The notes beneath the pieces were generated by a model, which worked only from the letters and a program-made list of their open reading frames with translations, was not told where the DNA came from and ran no database searches. Position numbers and translations under genes: made by a program. Positions 1-7,957 of a stretch of 64,000 bases of DNA are shown in pieces (within the stretch, counting starts at the first letter, position 1; each line of letters starts with the position of its first letter). Source of the stretch: Rugosibacter sp. (GTDB taxonomy: Bacteria > Pseudomonadota > Gammaproteobacteria > Burkholderiales > Rhodocyclaceae); NCBI GenBank assembly GCA_004322535.1, contig SCUZ01000083.1:58074-122073 (forward strand). The letters are read 5' to 3'.

Positions 1-305
1 TTGCCGATGCCCGGATCGCCACCGATCAGCACCACGCCACCAGCAACCAGCCCGCCGCCCAGCACGCGGTCGAATTCCTCAATGCCGGTGGGCTGGCGGG
101 GTTCTTCGCGCGGTTGAATCTTGCCCAGCGTCTGCAAACTGCTCACTCCGGCCAGCGAGGCAAAGCTGCGCCCGGCGGGGGTGGCGGTTTCCATCACGGC
201 TTCAACCAGCGTGTTCCATTGTGCGCAACCGGGGCACTGACCCTGCCATTTGAGGGCTGTTGCGCCGCATTCGGTGCAGGAATAGATGGATTTCGGTTTG
301 GCCAT
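1..305 (-). CDS. radA: DNA repair protein RadA, N-terminal part (runs off window)
   Basis: This is the first ~101 codons of RadA, the RecA-like branch-migration ATPase of recombination. The reading frame begins MAKPKSIYSCTECG and has the N-terminal zinc finger with two CxxC pairs (CTEC and CPGC), a linker, then a stretch ending in the Walker A region (GGDPGIGK) at the window edge. It lies 25 nt downstream of alr on the same strand and is probably cotranscribed. The ORF track omits it because it is truncated. The rest of the ATPase and the Lon-like domain are outside the window. No strong ribosome binding site is seen before the ATG at 305. Confidence 0.93.
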   Translation of the reverse strand, partial: MAKPKSIYSCTECGATALKWQGQCPGCAQWNTLVEAVMETATPAGRSFASLAGVSSLQTLGKIQPREEPRQPTGIEEFDRVLGGGLVAGGVVLIGGDPGIG

Positions 306-330
306 TTTTTGTATTTTTGTGATTTTCAAT

Positions 331-1428
331 TCATTGATTGACTTCGATGACAGGCACGCGCGGCGTGATGGCACAAAACAATTCATACGCAACGGTTCCA
401 GCGGCAGTCGCCACGTCATCCGCAGGGAGACCTTCGCCCCAGAGCGTTACCTTTGTGCCCACGATCGCCGTATCGCCAGCGCCGATTTTTTCAAGCCCGG
501 TCAAATCAACGCACAGCTTATCCATCGACACGCGACCCAGCGTGCGCACGCGTTGCCCTGCCACTAGCACCGGCGTGCCGGTAGGCGCATGGCGCGGGTA
601 GCCGTCGGCATAACCGCAGGCCACGATGCCGATGCGCATCGGCTGCTCGGCAACGAAAGTGCCACCATACCCCACGCGGCCGCCCGCTGCGATGTCGCGC
701 ACACCGATCAGCTTGCTGGCCAGCGTCATCACGGGTTTGAGACCAAGCTCCTCTGCGCTCTGCCGCGCAGGAAAAGGGGACGCACCATACAGCATGATGC
801 CCGGCCGCACCCAGTCGGCCTGGCTTTCAGGAAAGCGCAGCAGCGCGGCGGAATTGGCCAGGGACAACGGCAACGCATGCCCGTTGGTCATCGTGCGCAA
901 ACAGTTCATCTGCTCTGCGATGCCACGGTCTTCGTCCGCATCGGCAAAATGTGTCATCACGGTAATGGATGCGGCACAGCCAGCGGCTTCCAGCCGCGCC
1001 AGCACAAAGGCAAACTCGTCGGCGGTAAATCCCAACCGGTGCATGCCGGTATCAAGTTTCAGATATATTGGCAAATGCACTGGCAAGCGCGCGGCAATCA
1101 GCGCATCCACCTGCCACAACGCATGCAGTACAGGTGTGAGTTCCCACTCGGCGAACAGCGGCAACTCGTCCGCCTGATAAAACCCTTCGAGCAACAAAAT
1201 CGGCTGACGAATGCCGGCTTTGCGCAGTGCGATGGCGCTGTCGATTTCAATCAGCGTAAAGCCATCGGCCACGTCTTCTAAAGCACGCGCTGCGGGCAGC
1301 ACGCCATGCCCGTAGGCATTGGCCTTGATCACGCTCCAGATGTTCGAACGATTCGCCACCTGGCGAACCCTGGCATGGTTGTGGCGTAATGCGGCCCAAT
1401 CAAGGCGCGCATGAATCGGTCGGGACAT
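331..1428 (-). CDS. alr: Alanine racemase
   Basis: PLP-dependent alanine racemase makes D-alanine for peptidoglycan. The 365-residue length is normal for the family. The PLP-binding lysine lies at about residue 35 in the motif VIKANAYGHG, and the second catalytic base, a tyrosine, is in the GYGGTF segment near residue 250. It precedes radA on the same strand. A copy of the window's dispersed repeat lies in its 3' part and encodes the segment KIGAGDTA without disturbing the frame. The start has no clear Shine-Dalgarno sequence but agrees with the family N-terminus. Confidence 0.95.
   Translation of the reverse strand: MSRPIHARLDWAALRHNHARVRQVANRSNIWSVIKANAYGHGVLPAARALEDVADGFTLIEIDSAIALRKAGIRQPILLLEGFYQADELPLFAEWELTPVLHALWQVDALIAARLPVHLPIYLKLDTGMHRLGFTADEFAFVLARLEAAGCAASITVMTHFADADEDRGIAEQMNCLRTMTNGHALPLSLANSAALLRFPESQADWVRPGIMLYGASPFPARQSAEELGLKPVMTLASKLIGVRDIAAGGRVGYGGTFVAEQPMRIGIVACGYADGYPRHAPTGTPVLVAGQRVRTLGRVSMDKLCVDLTGLEKIGAGDTAIVGTKVTLWGEGLPADDVATAAGTVAYELFCAITPRVPVIEVNQ
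466..492 (-). repeat. Dispersed ~26-bp repeat, copy A (inside alr)
   Basis: Minus-strand orientation; reads AATCGGCGCTGGCGATACGG within the copy. It differs from the consensus mainly by A for G in AGTCGG. It lies in sense orientation inside alr and encodes KIGAGDTA. Confidence 0.75.
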
Positions 1429-1657
1429 GTGATCAATAGAGGGTGAGTGGTGCTGGATTACACAGCGGGGTCAAGGTTGCAATTCAATCACAAAATCACT
1501 CGCCTTGACCAACTCGCCAGCGTTCATGCGAGAGCGTCATATCCTTGTTGCAGCTTTCGTGCTATAAAACCGCAACTTTTAACCATGGTCGCTTGTCTGA
1601 CACGGTGCCTGCCGTTTTCCTGCACGCCGTTCCTTACGCGCACCTCGCATCCCATAC

Positions 1658-2920
1658 ATGAAGTTAGGTTTTTATATCATCATGGCCGCGCAGTTTTTTT
1701 CTGCGCTGGCCGACAATGTTTTGTTGATTGCTGCCATTGGCATGTTGCACGCCATGCAGGCCCCGGTGGAATACACGCCGCTACTTAAAACCTCATTCAC
1801 AGTTTCGTATGTGCTACTGGCAGCCTTTGTCGGTGCTTTTGCCGACTCCATGCCCAAATGGCGAGTCATGTTTATCAGCAATGGCATCAAGATTTTGGGC
1901 TGCAGCTTGATGTTTTTTGATGTGCATCCACTGCTTGCCTATGCCGTCGTCGGGCTGGGTGCCGCCGCTTATTCACCCGCCAAATACGGCATCGTGACTG
2001 AATATCTGCCCCACCGCCTGTTAGTGGTTGCCAACGGCTGGATCGAAGGACTCACCGTGCTGGCCATTATCCTGGGCGTGGCACTCGGCGGCTTGTTGAT
2101 CAGGCCGGATATTGCGCAGTCCTTGCTGGCGTTTGATTTTCCATTGATTGATACCGGCATCAATACCACGGGCGAAGTAGGTTTGGTAGTGACGGGCGCT
2201 TTATATCTTTTGGCAGCAGTTTTTAATCTGTATGTGCCCGATACCGGAGTTGACCACAAGGCCATCAAGAACAATCCTGTGTATCTGGTACAAGAATTCA
2301 CGCACTGCTTTAAACTGTTATGGAAAGACAAGCTCGGTAGAATCTCTCTGGCCGTCACCACACTGTTTTGGGGTGCAGGCGCCACCTTGCAGTTTCTGGT
2401 GCTGGATTGGGCCAAAATTGCACTTAACATTGATCTCTCGCAGGCCACTTTGCTGCAAGGCCTTGTGGCTGTGGGTGTAGCCATTGGTGCGGTACTTGCT
2501 GCGCGCATGATTACCTTGCGTGAATCAGTGCGCGTGATTCCCATGGGCATCGCGATGGGTGTCGTTGTGATGGGCATGATCTTTGTGCACAACACCGTAG
2601 TGGCTTCGATACTGCTGGTTTTTATTGGCATCCTTTCTGGATTTTTTGTGGTCCCGATGAATGCCTTGCTGCAACATCGAGGGCATATTTTGATGGGTGC
2701 AGGACACTCGATTGCGGTGCAAAACTTCAATGAAAATCTGTCCATTTTGGTCATGACGTCACTGTATTCCGCTCTGCTGGGGATCCAGCTTTCGATCTAT
2801 TGGATCATTGCGCTCTTTGCATTTTTTGTCATCAGCAGCATGTGGCTGGTGATGCGTCATCATCAGGCAAACCAGCGTGAACATGATGATGTCGTGCACC
2901 TGGATGACGGCGCACTATAA
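1658..2920 (+). CDS. lplT: Lysophospholipid transporter LplT (MFS)
   Basis: Major facilitator protein of 420 residues with about 12 hydrophobic segments, matching LplT from its opening (MKLGFYIIMAAQFFSALADN) onward. LplT flips lysophospholipids across the inner membrane for reacylation. In many bacteria lplT is next to or fused with the acyltransferase aas; no aas is here. It is divergent from alr and convergent with the TPM gene at 2993. The 229-bp upstream gap contains an 8-bp inverted repeat (GGTCAAGG at 1469, CCTTGACC at 1503) of unknown role. No clear ribosome binding site precedes the ATG. Confidence 0.9.
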   Translation: MKLGFYIIMAAQFFSALADNVLLIAAIGMLHAMQAPVEYTPLLKTSFTVSYVLLAAFVGAFADSMPKWRVMFISNGIKILGCSLMFFDVHPLLAYAVVGLGAAAYSPAKYGIVTEYLPHRLLVVANGWIEGLTVLAIILGVALGGLLIRPDIAQSLLAFDFPLIDTGINTTGEVGLVVTGALYLLAAVFNLYVPDTGVDHKAIKNNPVYLVQEFTHCFKLLWKDKLGRISLAVTTLFWGAGATLQFLVLDWAKIALNIDLSQATLLQGLVAVGVAIGAVLAARMITLRESVRVIPMGIAMGVVVMGMIFVHNTVVASILLVFIGILSGFFVVPMNALLQHRGHILMGAGHSIAVQNFNENLSILVMTSLYSALLGIQLSIYWIIALFAFFVISSMWLVMRHHQANQREHDDVVHLDDGAL

Positions 2921-2992
2921 GTAGAGCGTCAAGCGCAAAAAAAACAATAAACCCAGACTGCTTGAATCCGTGTGGTTATAGTTGCGTAGTGG

Positions 2993-3490
2993 TTATAGAC
3001 GTACAGGTCTGTTGGGTAATTCGTTCGGGTTTTTTATACCTGCCGGAAAATGCTGCACCAACAACTCGCTGGCTTTCGTGATCGCTTCCAGCGCACCACC
3101 ACGATAGTTTTTTTGTCTAAACGCCGCTTCCAGGCCACGACACAAGGCATCCCATTGAGCTTGCGGCACACGTTGTGCAATGCCTCGATCAGCAAGAATC
3201 TCTACCCGGCGATCGATGAGCTGCACATAGATCAATATGCCGCTGTTTTCTTCTGTGTCCCACACGCCCAACTGCGCAAATAATTGCGTTGCCCGATGCC
3301 GCACAGGAAAATCACGCCACAGGGCAATCATCGGCAATGGCCCTTCAAACACAAACCGTAATTCGCCACGATGGATTTTTTCAGAAGCCGACACAGCGGA
3401 TTCAATCGCCGTTAAATCTGCAGGACGAAAAACGCCCTGCGCGAACCAGTCCGGGGTGAGCAAATGCGTGATTATGCGTTGCAGATTCAT
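2993..3490 (-). CDS. TPM-domain protein (second TPM gene of the LemA-TPM cluster)
   Basis: A 165-residue protein with a single TPM domain and no signal peptide or C-terminal glycine tail. The family segment around GILIYVQLIDRRVEILADR is clear. The start at 3490 (MNLQR) is chosen because GGGGAG lies at good spacing; a start three codons upstream would overlap the previous gene. It is the last gene of lemA-TPM-TPM, a common bacterial trio of unknown exact function, often linked with membrane or photosystem maintenance. It converges on lplT. Confidence 0.8.
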   Translation of the reverse strand: MNLQRIITHLLTPDWFAQGVFRPADLTAIESAVSASEKIHRGELRFVFEGPLPMIALWRDFPVRHRATQLFAQLGVWDTEENSGILIYVQLIDRRVEILADRGIAQRVPQAQWDALCRGLEAAFRQKNYRGGALEAITKASELLVQHFPAGIKNPNELPNRPVRL

Positions 3491-3492
3491 TT

Positions 3493-4350
3493 TCACCATC
3501 TCCCCGATGCACCACCGCCGCCAAAGCCACCGCCACCACCGCTAAAACCGCCGCCGAATCCCCCAGAGCGGCCGCCCATGCCGCCACCTAACCCGCCGCG
3601 CATAAAAGAGAAGAACAGAACAAAGATGCCAAACACCAAACCAATAAGCCACGAGCCCAGCAGCCAGCCACCAATCAGGACGCCGATGCCTGCGGCAAGC
3701 AAGGAACCGCCCAAACCCAGCAAGCGGTTCAGCAGCGGTGCAAAAAACGCGGCACCCGCCAGCAACGGCAGCAACCCGCTCTCAATTTGCCCCCCCCTGT
3801 TGGCGGCTGAACCGGCACTTGGCGGAGGTAGCGGCTCACCCTCGATAACGGTTTGAATTGCCGTGACTCCGGCATCAATACCGCCGAAGTAATCGCCCTC
3901 GCGAAAACGCGGCGTAATCACTTCGCTGATAATTCGCTTGGCGGTAGCGTCATTGAGCGCTCCTTCCAACCCGTAACCTACCTCGATGCGCAGTTGCCGG
4001 TCATCTTTAGCGATAAGCAGAATGACGCCATCATCGACCCCCTTGCGCCCTACCTTCCACGCTTCTGCCAGACGTATGCCAAACTGTTCGATGCTTTCCG
4101 GTTGAAAAGTCGGCGCTAGCAACACGGCGATTTGCGCGCCTTTTTTCTGCTCGAAAGCGCTTAATCTTGCCTCCAGTGCAGCGCGCTGGGGTGCGCTTAA
4201 GGTACCCGTCAGATCTGTTACTCGCTGAGTTAGCGGCGGCAGAGCCAGCAAGCCATCAGCCGCGCTAGCAACGGGTAGCACGACCAAGGTTCCCAGTGCA
4301 AGCACTGCAACTGGCAATGCTCGCATCCAGCGCAGCAGCTTCATCATCAA
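3493..4350 (-). CDS. Secreted/membrane TPM-domain protein, YgcG-like
   Basis: The 285-residue protein has an N-terminal signal sequence ending near PVASA, a TPM domain at about residues 35-155 (with AQIAVLLAPTF and EAWKVG), two hydrophobic segments at about 200-250, and a glycine-rich tail ending GGGGASGRW. This is the YgcG architecture. It sits between lemA (5 bp upstream) and another TPM gene. A copy of the dispersed repeat is antisense within the TPM domain and encodes the stretch AVLLAPTF. Confidence 0.87.
   Translation of the reverse strand: MMMKLLRWMRALPVAVLALGTLVVLPVASAADGLLALPPLTQRVTDLTGTLSAPQRAALEARLSAFEQKKGAQIAVLLAPTFQPESIEQFGIRLAEAWKVGRKGVDDGVILLIAKDDRQLRIEVGYGLEGALNDATAKRIISEVITPRFREGDYFGGIDAGVTAIQTVIEGEPLPPPSAGSAANRGGQIESGLLPLLAGAAFFAPLLNRLLGLGGSLLAAGIGVLIGGWLLGSWLIGLVFGIFVLFFSFMRGGLGGGMGGRSGGFGGGFSGGGGGFGGGGASGRW
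4104..4130 (+). repeat. Dispersed repeat, copy B (inside YgcG-like gene)
   Basis: GAAAAGTCGGCGCT then AGCAACACGGCGA. Antisense to the gene. Both the AAAAGTCGGCG and CGGCGA ends are intact, and the middle is diverged. Confidence 0.8.
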
Positions 4351-4355
4351 CCTCG

Positions 4356-4985
4356 TTAGTTGCCGGATGCAGCTGGTGCGGTTGCAGGTGCGGGAGCTGT
4401 ACCAAATTGCACACGCGGTGGAGTGGCAATGGATTTTTCATTCTCAACGGTAAAGTTGGCTTTAGGCTTCCAGCCCATAAGCATGGCCGTCAAGTTATTA
4501 GGAAAGACGCGAACCGACACGTTGTAATCCTGCACCGACTTGATGTAGCGATTACGCGCAACGGTGATGCGATTTTCTGTGCCTTCCAACTGCGCTTGCA
4601 GGTCACGAAAGCTCGCATCGGCTTTCAGGTTGGGATAGTTTTCAGCGACTACCAGCAGTCGTGCCAACGCTCCACCCAACTCGCTCTGCACTTTTTGAAA
4701 TCTGGCAAAAGCCGCTTCATCGTTGATCAGTTCAGGCGTGGCTTTCAATCCGGCAACATTGGCGCGGGCTTCTGTCACTCGCGTTAATACGTCTTTTTCA
4801 TGCGCGGCATAGCCTTGCACGGTAGCCACCAGATTCGGGATGAGGTCTGCACGGCGTTGATATTGGTTGAGTACCTCAGACCAGGCACTCTTCACCTGCT
4901 CATCATTTACCTGCACCTGGTTGTAGCCACAACCAGAAAGCATTAAGGCGAGAAATGAAAACAAGGCCACCATGCGTAATTTCAT
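4356..4985 (-). CDS. lemA: LemA family lipoprotein
   Basis: LemA proteins are coiled, membrane-attached envelope proteins of unclear role. The start at 4985 (MKLRMVALF) is set by GGGAG 7 nt upstream; the longer ORF lacks a signal. A lipobox LSGC at about residue 18 predicts a lipoprotein. The family core follows (NQYQRRADLIPNLVATVQGY, then EARANV), and the C-terminus is proline/alanine rich. It is followed 5 bp later by the YgcG-like gene. A 35-bp inverted repeat lies just upstream of the start. Confidence 0.92.
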   Translation of the reverse strand: MKLRMVALFSFLALMLSGCGYNQVQVNDEQVKSAWSEVLNQYQRRADLIPNLVATVQGYAAHEKDVLTRVTEARANVAGLKATPELINDEAAFARFQKVQSELGGALARLLVVAENYPNLKADASFRDLQAQLEGTENRITVARNRYIKSVQDYNVSVRVFPNNLTAMLMGWKPKANFTVENEKSIATPPRVQFGTAPAPATAPAASGN

Positions 4986-5003
4986 TTGAGTCTCCCGAAA
5001 ATA

Positions 5004-5038
5004 ATTGACAGATGCAAATAATACTTGCACCTGTCAAT
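5004..5038. promoter_or_regulatory. Inverted repeat upstream of lemA (possible operator or hairpin)
   Basis: ATTGACAG at 5004-5011 pairs perfectly with CTGTCAAT at 5031-5038, and inside them TGCAA pairs with TTGCA. It ends 19 nt upstream of the lemA start codon. A weak promoter-like pair (TTGATT, 17 bp, CATATT) lies just upstream on the minus strand, so the dyad would sit near +1. It could instead be a terminator of the bactofilin transcript, since T-rich sequence follows on the minus strand. Confidence 0.45.
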
Positions 5039-5138
5039 ATGCAGTTTTGCCACCTTAAAATCAAGGACTCATTTTGCATGATCTGGCTGCACACGTCGGC
5101 CAGATGATAGATCATGGCCGATAGGCTGGCAGACAAAA

Positions 5139-5729
5139 TTATGCTCGTGCCGCAATTGCCACTGTTCGAGACTCTGTCTTGACTGCCGAGGAACTTATGT
5201 CAGCGGCAGTTGACTGAATGTCGCCACCTATCTGCCCGCCTTCTTCAATCAGAATTTTTCCATAACGGATCTTGCCGGTAACGCGACCAGTCGCATGAAT
5301 GATCAACTGGCTTCGGGCAGTGAGTTCACCCTCAAAGATGCCGTATATTTCTGCAGTATCGATACTCACGGTGCCACAGAATATGCCCTGTTCGGCAATG
5401 CGGATGATATGGCTATCCATGGTCGCTTCGACCCTGCCCTCCACAACCAGCGTATCGCAATCAAGAATTTCTGCGCCCTTGAGCTTGACATCGGGACCTA
5501 CGAGCAGACGGTTGCCAACACTTTTCTCGGCTTTCAACAATTGTGTGGCGGAGACAGATGAAGTATCAGAAGGGACCGAGTTCGCAGTGTCTGCTATGGG
5601 TATGGGTAGCGATTGAGCTGCAGCGGGTTTGGGTACCGGTGCAGGCATGGGAATCGATGGCCGGCCAAACAGACCACGCGCACTATTCGATCCATCGGAC
5701 TTGCCGGTGAAATCTGGAGTTTTAAGCAT
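5139..5729 (-). CDS. Bactofilin (polymer-forming cytoskeletal protein)
   Basis: The 196-residue protein has a disordered proline/serine-rich N-terminus (to about residue 70), a bactofilin right-handed beta-helix core with repeated hydrophobic/glycine rungs (VVEGRVEATMDSHIIRIAEQ; GEIYGIFEGEL-like spacing), and a short tail. Bactofilins form non-nucleotide filaments that position envelope enzymes. AAGGA lies before the start. It stands alone, between the unknown secreted gene and lemA. The 5' leader contains a GCCGGA/TCCGGC stem (5762-5779). Confidence 0.88.
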   Translation of the reverse strand: MLKTPDFTGKSDGSNSARGLFGRPSIPMPAPVPKPAAAQSLPIPIADTANSVPSDTSSVSATQLLKAEKSVGNRLLVGPDVKLKGAEILDCDTLVVEGRVEATMDSHIIRIAEQGIFCGTVSIDTAEIYGIFEGELTARSQLIIHATGRVTGKIRYGKILIEEGGQIGGDIQSTAADISSSAVKTESRTVAIAARA

Positions 5730-5995
5730 GGATTTTCCTTTTCAGAAATGACTACAGGACAGCCGGACGATCATCCGGCCCTTGTGCTACTGAATAAACC
5801 ATACGCATGAACTTTCCTTTTATTTTGCTTGTAGCCAGCAATCCGTCATATCTCTTCACCGTCGCATGGCATTCCCGCGTTCAGGACGAAAGACCGAAGC
5901 TGACGTATCTCAAGTGCCGTTGCCCCAGGCATTGCTGATATGTCCGCTTCGGTTGCGACAGTGATACTACGTACCCGGCATACCCGGAACCCGAA
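5730..5995. other. Intergenic region, bactofilin leader
   Basis: Contains the dyad GCCGGA-CGATCA-TCCGGC at 5762-5779 in the predicted leader of the bactofilin gene. No tRNA, gene or factor-independent terminator was recognised. Short ORFs here have no family resemblance or ribosome binding site. Confidence 0.4.
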
Positions 5996-6817
5996 TTAGC
6001 GGCCAAGCCCCAGGCCGTGCCCAACACTGGCAGCGCCACCGATACCAAGACCCATGCCACCACCTACGCTACCGCCTTGCAGCTGTTTAGTCCGGACACC
6101 AGTATCAATTTGAGCCCGGCCGCTGATGCCGGCACTCTCGCCATTGGTGTTGGCATTCCCCTGTCCTGTCATGGCCGAGCCCCGAGTAGACACATGCGCA
6201 TCCGTTGCGACATGAGCGCTGGGGCTAACGTTCAAGGTCTGGGCGATCTGGCCCCAACCCATGCCTTGACTACGAAGTTGCAGGACTCCGGCTGTGCCTG
6301 CTGTGCCAGCGACTTGTGTGCTTTTTTCTGTGCCGAACGCAGTAGATTCACCCAGCAACACCATTTGCAATTGCTTTGGCGTTGGATTGGCAATACCTTG
6401 CGCCGCTAATTTGGCTCGGGTTAAAGATAGCGCACGACTAACCTCGCCGTATTCCATCGGTGGGGTCGGCGGCGAGAAAACCAGCTGGCCGGATGTACCC
6501 GATTTTCCACTCGCTGTCAGCGATACAGGCGTGCTACTGCGTAACCCATTGATCAGGTTCAATGCATTCTCATGGGAGCCGGCAAGCGTCTCAAACTCAC
6601 TGGCCAGGTGGTTGGCGGCAACCAGTTCGGCAGCACTCTCATGCCCGGAAACAGCTCCAGCGGCTGCAGTTTTCGAGCTTGCGGCCATTTCGCCGGACTT
6701 GGCGGAAATTGCTCCAGATGCTGCTCCAGAAGCCGTTGCGCCCGCTGCCATTGCTACGGACGTGACAAAGTAAATAGTACTCAGGGCTAACAGTTGTTTT
6801 ATGCATCGCTTCTTCAT
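5996..6817 (-). CDS. Secreted protein of unknown function, Ala/Gly/Ser-rich
   Basis: I do not recognise this 273-residue protein. It starts with a signal peptide (MKKRCIKQLL, cleavage near AMAAG), then a low-complexity Ala/Ser segment to about residue 60, a more ordered central part (about 65-205) with the distinctive stretch GVLQLRSQGMGWGQIAQTL, and a glycine-rich tail. AAGGAG lies about 10 nt before the ATG, and codon use is ordinary, so it is a real gene. It follows the glycine-zipper gene by 69 bp on the same strand and could share the sigma-54 transcript. Confidence 0.75.
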   Translation of the reverse strand: MKKRCIKQLLALSTIYFVTSVAMAAGATASGAASGAISAKSGEMAASSKTAAAGAVSGHESAAELVAANHLASEFETLAGSHENALNLINGLRSSTPVSLTASGKSGTSGQLVFSPPTPPMEYGEVSRALSLTRAKLAAQGIANPTPKQLQMVLLGESTAFGTEKSTQVAGTAGTAGVLQLRSQGMGWGQIAQTLNVSPSAHVATDAHVSTRGSAMTGQGNANTNGESAGISGRAQIDTGVRTKQLQGGSVGGGMGLGIGGAASVGHGLGLGR

Positions 6818-6886
6818 CCTACATCTCCTTCTCTAGTGATTACCGAGGATCCTCTCGGCCGGAAAAACGAATCAAGTTCAGAGTTC

Positions 6887-7456
6887 TTAACTACTCAATG
6901 ATTGCTGTGCAACCACACCATCAACAATTTTCACGTGATCGCCAGCTGCCACCGCCGGCGGATTGCGCTGATAGAGCGTACGCAGCACGCCATTCTCCAT
7001 ACGCACTCGGATGCGATACGACGAAGTTTTGTGCGTATTTTTTTCGATCTCATTGCCAGCGTAGGCACCACCAGCGCCACCTAAAAGGGTCATCGCAGTG
7101 CGGCCATTACCTTGACCGATGCTATTGCCTACCAGGGCGCCGGCAACTCCTCCGGCAATTGCCCCCACGCCACTGCCCTGACCTTTCATTTCGACCAGGT
7201 TCACCGATTCCACGACGCCGCAGTAACGGCAGGCAGAAGCCACTGTGCGGTCGTGCCCGGCGGAACCGGTACCAGACTCCGGCAGTGCTTTCTGTGTGGC
7301 TTCCGCAATAGATGATGCCGTAGATGCCGTACCCGCTTCGGAATGGGCCAGCGGTAGGGCTCCGGTTAAAGTCGCGATGCCTAGCAAACTAAACACGGTA
7401 ACGGCAATCGCTGCAATCACCATTAATGGATAGAGTAGTTTGGGACGAGTTTGCAT
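6887..7456 (-). CDS. Glycine-zipper 2TM-domain envelope protein
   Basis: The start at 7456 (MQTRPKLLYPL) is preferred because a membrane anchor follows at once (residues ~8-30) and purine-rich GAGAGAAA precedes it; the longer ORF adds 35 unlikely residues. After a periplasmic spacer there is a CxxC (ACRYCGVV), then the glycine zipper (GAIAGGVAGALVGNSIGQG and GGAGGAYAGNEIEK) and a C-terminal domain with SSYRIRVRMENG. This resembles the SlyB/17-kDa antigen group of outer-membrane proteins. It is the second gene downstream of the GlrR-type promoter. Confidence 0.85.
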   Translation of the reverse strand: MQTRPKLLYPLMVIAAIAVTVFSLLGIATLTGALPLAHSEAGTASTASSIAEATQKALPESGTGSAGHDRTVASACRYCGVVESVNLVEMKGQGSGVGAIAGGVAGALVGNSIGQGNGRTAMTLLGGAGGAYAGNEIEKNTHKTSSYRIRVRMENGVLRTLYQRNPPAVAAGDHVKIVDGVVAQQSLSS

Positions 7457-7586
7457 TTTGTCGTTTCTCTCTTTTCTGATCAGGGTCTCATATTCACATG
7501 AGGTACCAATCTTCTTTCCGATGGGTACAGACCATGCCACGAACAAGCCATCTGCAGCCAATTACCCATGTCCCGGCGAAGCCGTA

Positions 7587-7754
7587 TCAGGAAATTCCGG
7601 CAAAACGCTTACTCGTCAGCGAAGTGCCAACGATATCGCCCACCAGGCAGGAAACAGTGCCTGTTTCCTGCCTGGTAGGATTCGAGGTACAAGCTGCGAC
7701 AGGTGGAAGCGCTGCGAGCAAGAAAATTCTTTTTTTAATTCGCTGTCTGTTCAT
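7587..7754 (-). CDS. Small lipoprotein, likely GlrR/sigma-54 target
   Basis: A 55-codon gene. The true start is the ATG at 7754 (MNRQRIKKRIFLL), set by AAGGAG 7 nt upstream; the track's longer form adds 21 residues. It has a positively charged N-terminus, a hydrophobic stretch and a lipobox (PVAAC), giving a mature peptide of about 35 residues beginning CTSNP. I do not know a family. A perfect 16-bp hairpin lies inside the coding region. About 50 nt upstream is the predicted start of a sigma-54 transcript, making this the first gene of the putative GlrR target operon. Confidence 0.75.
   Translation of the reverse strand: MNRQRIKKRIFLLAALPPVAACTSNPTRQETGTVSCLVGDIVGTSLTSKRFAGIS
7642..7676. other. 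Perfect 16-bp stem with 3-nt loop inside lipoprotein gene
   Basis: ACCAGGCAGGAAACAG (7642-7657) and its exact complement (7661-7676) are separated by TGC. There is no adjacent T-run, so it is not a standard terminator. It encodes part of the mature lipoprotein on the minus strand. Confidence 0.85.
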
Positions 7755-7812
7755 GGCATTGCTCCTTAAGTCAATTGGGCATTTTGATGCAATGCTCAAC
7801 CACCTGTGTATA

Positions 7813-7828
7813 AGCAACCACTATGCCA
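7813..7828 (-). promoter_or_regulatory. Sigma-54 (-24/-12) promoter for the small lipoprotein gene
   Basis: Minus strand reads TGGCATAGTGGTTGCT. It has GG at -24, GC at -12 and the consensus spacing (TGGCA-N6-TTGCW). Transcription would begin near 7802, about 48 nt before the ATG at 7754. Two GlrR-type sites lie upstream at about -100 and -165, a normal enhancer distance. Confidence 0.8.
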
Positions 7829-7892
7829 GATTATTTTTATAATAAATTTCAATGGCTTATGTTAGCCAGGCAATTCCCACGTCATGACGATC

Positions 7893-7910
7893 TGTCGCCA
7901 TCAAGCGACA
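7893..7910. promoter_or_regulatory. GlrR-type enhancer site 1 (TGTC-N10-GACA)
   Basis: TGTC GCCATCAAGC GACA, within a longer perfect dyad (GATCTGTCGC/GCGACAGATC, 7889-7914). This is the pattern published for GlrR binding at enterobacterial glmY. It sits about 100 bp upstream of the predicted sigma-54 start. Confidence 0.75.
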
Positions 7911-7957
7911 GATCGCTGCAAAGGTTTTACAACCCGATGAACCCTAATGATTTTTAC

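Noticed and set aside
649-664. Minus-strand TGGCACTTTCGTTGCC resembles a sigma-54 promoter
   Set aside because: It lies inside the alr coding region with no TGTC-N10-GACA or other enhancer near it; a chance match is likely.
589-1281. 230-aa plus-strand ORF opposite alr
   Set aside because: Shadow of alr, and rich in His/Gln/Arg as expected from antisense.
1969-2754. 261-aa minus-strand ORF opposite lplT
   Set aside because: Shadow of lplT with low-complexity Thr/Met composition and no ribosome binding site.
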